A stretch of DNA of 9,751 nucleotides. Origin: Sphingobium sp. (GTDB taxonomy: Bacteria; Pseudomonadota; Alphaproteobacteria; Sphingomonadales; Sphingomonadaceae). The position numbers and the translations under genes were made by a program. The notes beneath the pieces were generated by a model. The model did not search any database, was not told where the DNA came from, and saw nothing but the letters and a program-made list of their open reading frames with translations. Where the stretch lies: the NCBI GenBank assembly GCA_030148625.1, contig JASBTC010000288.1, forward strand, positions 1-9,751, in the 5' to 3' direction. This document shows positions 7,410 through 9,751 of the stretch, piece after piece (position 1 is the first letter of the stretch; each line of letters starts with the position of its first letter).

Positions 7410-7458
7410 CGTCGAATGCCGCATTCATTTTCGTCGCAATAGGCTTTAAGGCGCGCCC

Positions 7459-8730
7459 ATGGATCATTTCGAACTTCGCGACGGCGCGCTTCACGCCGAG
7501 GACGTCCCGCTGACCGCGATCGCGGATGCGGTGGGCACGCCGGTCTATGTCTATTCGGCCGGCACGATCGATCGCCATATCCGCGTCTTCCGCGAGGCGG
7601 TGGCCGGGGCGGGCGACGGCGAGCCGCTGATCGCATTCGCGGTGAAGGCCAATCCCAACGGCGCCGTGCTGGCGGCGATGGCGCGTGCCGGGCTGGGCGC
7701 CGACGTCGTTTCGGCCGGCGAGCTGCTGCGCGCGGTGACGGCGGGCATCGCGCCCGGGAAGATCGTCTTTTCGGGCGTGGGCAAGACCCGCGACGAGATG
7801 ACGTTCGCGCTGTCGCACGGCATCGGCCAGTTCAACCTGGAATCGGAACCCGAAGCCGAGATGCTGTCGGCTGTCGCGGTCGAGGCGGGACGCGAGGTGG
7901 CGGTGGCCTATCGCGTCAATCCCGACGTCGATGCCGGCACCCATGCCAAGATCTCGACCGGCAAGTCGGAGAACAAGTTCGGCATCGCGATCGATACCGC
8001 GCCCGCCGCCTATGACCGGCTCGCGGCCTTGCCCGGCCTGCGCGCACAGGGCGTCGCCGTCCATATCGGCAGCCAGCTGACCGATCTGGCGCCGCTCGAA
8101 GCGGCGTTCGCCAAGGTCGGCGCGCTGATCGCGACGCTGCGCGCCGCCGGCCACACTATCACCCTGGCCGATCTCGGCGGCGGCCTGGGTGTTCCTTACG
8201 ATCCCGCGCTGCCGCTGCCGCCGAGCCCCGCCGAATACGGTGCGATGGTGAAGCGCGTGACCCAAGGCTGGGGCGTGCGCCTGGCGTTCGAGCCCGGCCG
8301 GCTGATCGTCGCCAATGCCGGCATCCTGCTGTCGCGCGTGATCCGGGTGAAGGATGGCGTCGTCCATCCCTGGGTGGTCGCCGATGCGGCGATGAACGAC
8401 CTGCTGCGCCCGAGCCTCTACGATGCCTGGCATGACATCCGCGCGGTCGCGCCGCGCGGCGAACGCGGCACTGCCAATGTCGTCGGCCCGGTCTGCGAGA
8501 GCGGCGATACCTTCGCGATCGCGCGCGAGATGGACGTGGTCGCGGACGGGGACCTGATCGCCTTCATCACCGCCGGCGCCTATGGCGCGACGATGGCGGG
8601 CACCTATAACAGCCGCGCGCTGGTGCCCGAGGTGATGGTCTCGGGGGATAAATGGGCAGTGGTCCGGCCGCGCCCGCCGCTCGAAGCGTTGATCGAGGCC
8701 GAGAGCGTGCCGGACTGGCTCAAGGCCTGA
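7459..8730 (+). CDS. lysA: Diaminopimelate decarboxylase
   Basis: A 423-residue cytosolic PLP enzyme that converts meso-diaminopimelate to lysine, the final step of the DAP pathway. It has the alanine-racemase-like barrel with PLP lysine Lys63 in FAVKANPN, HIGSQ (202-206), the phosphate-binding GGGLG (240-244), EPGR (278-281), the catalytic-site GPVCESGD (343-350) with Cys346, and GAYG (373-376) carrying the conserved Tyr375. These match LysA rather than ornithine or arginine decarboxylases, and the length is typical. The ATG at 7459 is preceded by AAGG (7449-7452), a modest ribosome-binding site. In many proteobacteria lysA is near argH and a small lipoprotein; here the hscC block separates them. 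A TTGACG at 7406-7411 could be a -35 box, but no matching -10 is evident, so whether lysA has its own promoter is open. Confidence 0.97.
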   Translation: MDHFELRDGALHAEDVPLTAIADAVGTPVYVYSAGTIDRHIRVFREAVAGAGDGEPLIAFAVKANPNGAVLAAMARAGLGADVVSAGELLRAVTAGIAPGKIVFSGVGKTRDEMTFALSHGIGQFNLESEPEAEMLSAVAVEAGREVAVAYRVNPDVDAGTHAKISTGKSENKFGIAIDTAPAAYDRLAALPGLRAQGVAVHIGSQLTDLAPLEAAFAKVGALIATLRAAGHTITLADLGGGLGVPYDPALPLPPSPAEYGAMVKRVTQGWGVRLAFEPGRLIVANAGILLSRVIRVKDGVVHPWVVADAAMNDLLRPSLYDAWHDIRAVAPRGERGTANVVGPVCESGDTFAIAREMDVVADGDLIAFITAGAYGATMAGTYNSRALVPEVMVSGDKWAVVRPRPPLEALIEAESVPDWLKA

Positions 8731-8751
8731 GGCCGGCATGAAATGCGCGGC

Positions 8752-8773
8752 GAGCGGGCGGGCATGACCGCTC
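8752..8773. other. Weak hairpin after lysA
   Basis: GAGCGG (8752-8757) and CCGCTC (8768-8773) could form a six-base-pair stem with a 10-base loop in the 79-bp gap between lysA and the siroheme gene. Only TT follows, so it is a poor terminator candidate. The gap contains no gene I can support. Confidence 0.2.
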
Positions 8774-8809
8774 TTGGCAAGCACCGCAGGCCGCGCGAGA
8801 AGCGTGCCG

Positions 8810-9580
8810 ATGCATAGCCTGCCCGTCTTCCTGAAGCTTCGCGACCGTCCGGTGATCGTGCTGGGCGAGGGCGACGCCGCCGCCGCGAAACGCCGCCTGC
8901 TCGAACGCGCCGGCGCCATTCCATCGGACGAGGGCACGGTGGCCGCGCTCGCGATCGTCGCGATCGAGGACGATGCCGAAGCGATCGCGGCCGTCGCCCG
9001 GCTGAAGGCGCGCGGTATATTGGTCAACGCCACCGACCGGCCGCAGCTATGCGACTTCACTCTGCCCGCGATCGTCGATCGCGATCCCGTGCTGATCGCG
9101 ATCGGCACGGGCGGCGCCTCGGCCGGACTGGCCAAGGCGCTGCGCCAGCGCCTGGAGGCATTGCTGCCCGCCTCGCTCGGCATGCTCGCCACGGCGCTGG
9201 ACGGAGCCCGGCAAGCGATCCGCGCACGCTGGCCCGGCGATGCCGACCGGCGACGGGCGATCGACATGGCGCTCGACGGTCCGCTCGATCCGCTTGTCCC
9301 CTATCCGTCCGGCGGCGTCGCCGACTGGCTGGCATCGCCAGCCGAGACCGCCGCTACGGGCATGATCATGATCACCATCGGGTCCGACGATCCCGATGCG
9401 CTGACGCTCGCCGAGGCCCGGCTGCTGGGCCGCGCCGATCATGTCTTTCACAGCCCGGCGGTCCATCCCCGCATCCTGGCGCGCGCGCGCGCGGATGCCG
9501 TGCGCAAGGCGGTCACCGCGCCGCCGGCATCGCCGCCGCCGGGACTGTCGCTCTATCTGCTCGGAAAGGCCGCGCCATGA
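8810..9580 (+). CDS. Precorrin-2 dehydrogenase/sirohydrochlorin ferrochelatase-like (CysG N-domain/Met8 type)
   Basis: A 256-residue protein like the N-terminal half of CysG and yeast Met8, which oxidise precorrin-2 with NAD and insert iron to make siroheme for sulfite and nitrite reductases. Visible features: the nucleotide-binding loop VIVLGEGDAAAAKRRLLERAG (15-35); LVNATDRPQLCDFTLPAIVDRD (71-92) with Asp76 at the place of the catalytic Asp of CysG; and AIGTGGASAGLAKALRQRLE (97-116). The stretch after the first loop is unusually short. The C-terminal part (185-235), MIMITIGSDDPDALTLAEARLL and on, resembles the first 50 residues of a uroporphyrinogen-III methyltransferase, but its SAM loop (normally GAGPGDP) is degraded and the rest of that enzyme is missing. 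The ATG at 8810 has GAGAAG seven bases upstream; in-frame TTG8774 and GTG8804 are less likely. The stop overlaps the next gene (ATGA). Confidence 0.82.
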   Translation: MHSLPVFLKLRDRPVIVLGEGDAAAAKRRLLERAGAIPSDEGTVAALAIVAIEDDAEAIAAVARLKARGILVNATDRPQLCDFTLPAIVDRDPVLIAIGTGGASAGLAKALRQRLEALLPASLGMLATALDGARQAIRARWPGDADRRRAIDMALDGPLDPLVPYPSGGVADWLASPAETAATGMIMITIGSDDPDALTLAEARLLGRADHVFHSPAVHPRILARARADAVRKAVTAPPASPPPGLSLYLLGKAAP

Positions 9581-9751
9581 CCTTTGCCTGGATCGTCGAC
9601 GGAGACGGCGGAAAACAGGTCGCGCTCGCCGATGCGGCCGCAGCCAACGGATCGGCGGACTTCGTCTGGTTCCATCTCGACGGACGCCAGCACCACGCGC
9701 TCGAATGGCTCGCGGCGCGCGGCGAGATTCCCGAGGTCGCGCGCAGCGCGC
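9577..9751 (+). CDS. Probable CorA/ZntB-family metal transporter, 5' end only
   Basis: Only the first 58 codons are inside the window. They read MTFAWIVDGDGG, then ALADAAAANGSADFVWFHLDG and LAARGEIPEVARSA. The WIVDG opening, the FVWFHLDG strand and the following helix match my memory of the cytosolic N-terminal domain of CorA/ZntB-type transporters. The two C-terminal membrane helices and the GMN motif that would confirm the family lie beyond the end. The ATG overlaps the preceding TGA, so the gene is probably translated together with the siroheme enzyme. Whether the ion is zinc, magnesium or another cannot be judged here. Confidence 0.7.
   Translation, partial: MTFAWIVDGDGGKQVALADAAAANGSADFVWFHLDGRQHHALEWLAARGEIPEVARSA

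Noticed and set aside
7406..7434. Possible lysA promoter starting with TTGACG
   Set aside because: No acceptable -10 hexamer is found at 16-18 bp spacing, and the -35-like bases overlap the stop codon of the preceding gene.
7366..9267. A 633-residue open frame on the minus strand opposite lysA and the siroheme gene
   Set aside because: It runs through two well-supported genes, and its composition (Arg/His/Asp-rich) is typical of an antisense shadow.

Overview
The window is GC-rich, chromosome-like DNA with tightly packed genes, many of which overlap at ATGA or GTGA. The proteins most resemble those of a sphingomonad-type alphaproteobacterium (Sphingomonas or a relative). That assignment rests on family recognition by eye, not on a search.

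Layout. Positions 1-214 hold no gene I can support; at 91-181 there are compact hairpins that look like a REP-type intergenic repeat. Two minus-strand genes follow in transcription order: a TlpA-like thioredoxin-fold lipoprotein (649-1254) and an OsmC-family peroxide-stress protein (215-643). Head-to-head with the tlpA-like gene, with only 16 bp between start codons, is argH (1271-2647), the last step of arginine synthesis. It overlaps a gene for a small lipoprotein (2644-2892). Next comes a three-gene plus-strand block (2984-7409): an HscC-type Hsp70, followed by two membrane-anchored proteins with J-like N-termini, the three joined by GTGA overlaps. Housekeeping genes resume with lysA (7459-8730, last step of lysine synthesis), a siroheme-synthase-type dehydrogenase/ferrochelatase (8810-9580), and the first 58 codons of a probable CorA/ZntB-type metal transporter (9577 to the window end).

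The most interesting part is the Hsp70/J-like block. E. coli HscC is a specialised Hsp70 whose gene lies beside those of the membrane J-proteins DjlB and DjlC, so this looks like a distant version of that system. Both J-like domains, however, carry DVE or DVD where the catalytic HPD triad should be. The two partners share a paralogous middle domain but have different membrane ends: one is tail-anchored, the other has a hydrophobic hairpin followed by a C-terminal domain of about 210 residues with two cysteines. The block sits between the argH-lipoprotein pair and lysA, which I recall as usually adjacent in sphingomonads, and it uses more rare codons (ATA, AGA, CTA). It could be an inserted accessory cassette, but no insertion sequence, integrase, tRNA or attachment site is visible.

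Other points of interest are the crowded tlpA-argH start region (argH has no Shine-Dalgarno sequence), the decayed methyltransferase-like tail on the siroheme enzyme, and an imperfect inverted repeat in the hscC leader.
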